From the NCBI GenBank assembly GCA_034336665.1, contig CM067566.1:17652330-17716329 (forward strand): a stretch of DNA of 64,000 nt. Direction: 5' to 3'. The stretch is from Luscinia megarhynchos (lineage: Eukaryota > Chordata > Aves > Passeriformes > Turdidae). The notes under the pieces are model-generated. The model had not been told where the DNA came from, did no database searches, and saw nothing but the letters and a program-made list of their open reading frames with translations. Positions 63,121 through 64,000 of the stretch are shown in pieces. The position numbers and the translations under genes were made by a program. The first letter of the stretch is position 1; the number at the start of each line of letters is the position of its first letter.

Positions 63121-63156
63121 GCTAAGGAAAGACCCCTTGCTAAGGAAAGACCTCTT
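63121..63156. repeat. Tandem duplication, 18-bp unit x2
   Basis: GCTAAGGAAAGACCCCTT (63121-63138) is followed directly by GCTAAGGAAAGACCTCTT (63139-63156), one mismatch. It looks like a recent small duplication. The + strand frame stays open across it, but the frame is short and unrecognised. Confidence 0.95.
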
Positions 63157-64000
63157 TCTCTCTGTTGATCATCACAAAATTTACAGATACAGGGTCAACT
63201 TCAAAAACTCTTTGAAAACTCTTACCTTAGATTTCAGGTTAGGTGTAGGTTTGGTAAAATGGTAGCAACTGCAAACTGGAAAGGAACATACAGAAGTTGG
63301 GCCAAAGTTAAATTAATACCTATCACAACCTTCAAATGATAATGGTAATATCCAGTATTGATAGGTACTGAAGATCTGCAATACTAGCACCCACACTGGG
63401 AGTTTTAAGGACTGTTTAGATTCAAGCTTTGTTAGAAGGAAAGTAGGAGGAACGAACTTTTGTCCTGGCAAAAATTTCCAGCTACTTTCAACTCCTTCCT
63501 TCATATTTTTGTATCCTGTATCTTTGTCCTCTTCTCATCTAATGCTCATCTCCTGCCTAGCTTCATTTTTGCAGTGCTGTAGAAGCCCTAATGGAGAGGA
63601 GGGGTTTGAGACATGAACATTGCTGTAATGTGCAAGCAAGGAACAAATTAGGTTGCTAAAATTATGTGATAACTCTACATTTATCTACTGAAGAACATCT
63701 TCAATATTAGTGGAAGACTGGGGAACTAATCAGAAAACAGTCCAGATGCATTATCAGCAACCGAGCAGTGAGAGGAGACAGCCCCTTTATGAAATTGTTT
63801 TCTTTGATAAAGGGAGTTTCTTAGTGCTGTAAATCTAACTCACATGAGTGATCATATAGCCACAGGTACAACATTCATTATTAACTAAGTAAAGAGTATG
63901 CACCAAATCAATTAAAAACAATCTTTAAAAGAAGGTACATAATTTAATTGTACCCAGGTACAGCTCTGTTCTAATTTATCTTCTGGTCACTTGCAAGGGA
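63157..64000. other. Non-coding DNA to window end
   Basis: AT-rich sequence without recognised genes, repeats or RNA genes. The last 200 bp holds ATTAACTAAG and TTAATTG words only. Confidence 0.5.

Noticed and set aside
1..64000. CRISPR arrays, bacterial operons, phage or mobile-island genes
   Set aside because: There are no regularly spaced repeats, no long non-overlapping open frames and no ribosome-binding-site-spaced genes; the CR1 and MIR repeats show vertebrate nuclear DNA.
1..64000. Endogenous retrovirus or LTR element
   Set aside because: I found no paired LTRs, primer-binding site or recognisable retroviral protein motif; the hydrophobic frame at 22763-23236 is not sufficient.

Overview
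The window reads as 64 kb of non-coding vertebrate nuclear DNA, almost certainly from a bird. The main evidence is a clear CR1 LINE 3' end at 15581-15910, in the avian-type form that ends in an ATTCTRTG-like tail, and a second, older CR1 3' end at 2995-3080 in the opposite orientation. Decayed MIR SINEs (8376-8475, 17845-17920, 31141-31530) fit an amniote genome. I saw no L1, Alu or B1/B2 sequence that would suggest a mammal. The repeat load is very low and CpG is scarce, as in AT-rich bird intergenic or intronic DNA. I cannot name the species, chromosome or locus.

I found no protein-coding gene or exon, tRNA, rRNA, snRNA, CRISPR array, phage or bacterial gene. Open frames reach at most about 180 codons. 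They lie on both strands, often overlap one another, and none encodes a protein I recognise. The window is either a gene desert or the inside of one or more very large introns, and the sequence does not tell these apart.

Layout. 1-7380: unremarkable DNA with an old CR1 end and two GC-richer patches (3580-3960, 4680-5240). 7380-8060: an AT-rich, complex block of the type often conserved. 8061-15580: one MIR, an (AGC)6 run beside a CpG-containing inverted repeat (9955-9994), GC-richer patches (11170-11810, 12620-12980) and a (TA)11 microsatellite. 15581-15910: the best CR1. 15911-25440: AT-rich DNA with a probable MIR and three regulatory-type blocks (21990-22500, 23840-24340, 24680-25440). 25441-32680: mixed DNA with a GC-rich hairpin (28562-28604), a possible regulatory block (30640-31060), a MIR that seems split by other old repeat sequence, and a 650-bp pyrimidine-rich tract. 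32681-37560: an A25 tract, a CpG-bearing 16-bp palindrome and two more regulatory-type blocks. 37561-60480: long featureless stretches with small tandem and inverted repeats, including a nested A/T-armed hairpin around a palindromic octamer at 50383-50464. 60480-64000: two more AT-rich regulatory-type blocks and an 18-bp tandem duplication.

The regulatory-block calls rest only on texture and motif content (octamers, TAATTA, TAATCC, TGACAG, E-boxes). They need cross-species alignment. I found no convincing undescribed system; the most testable signals are the motif pairs and symmetrical structures listed as findings.
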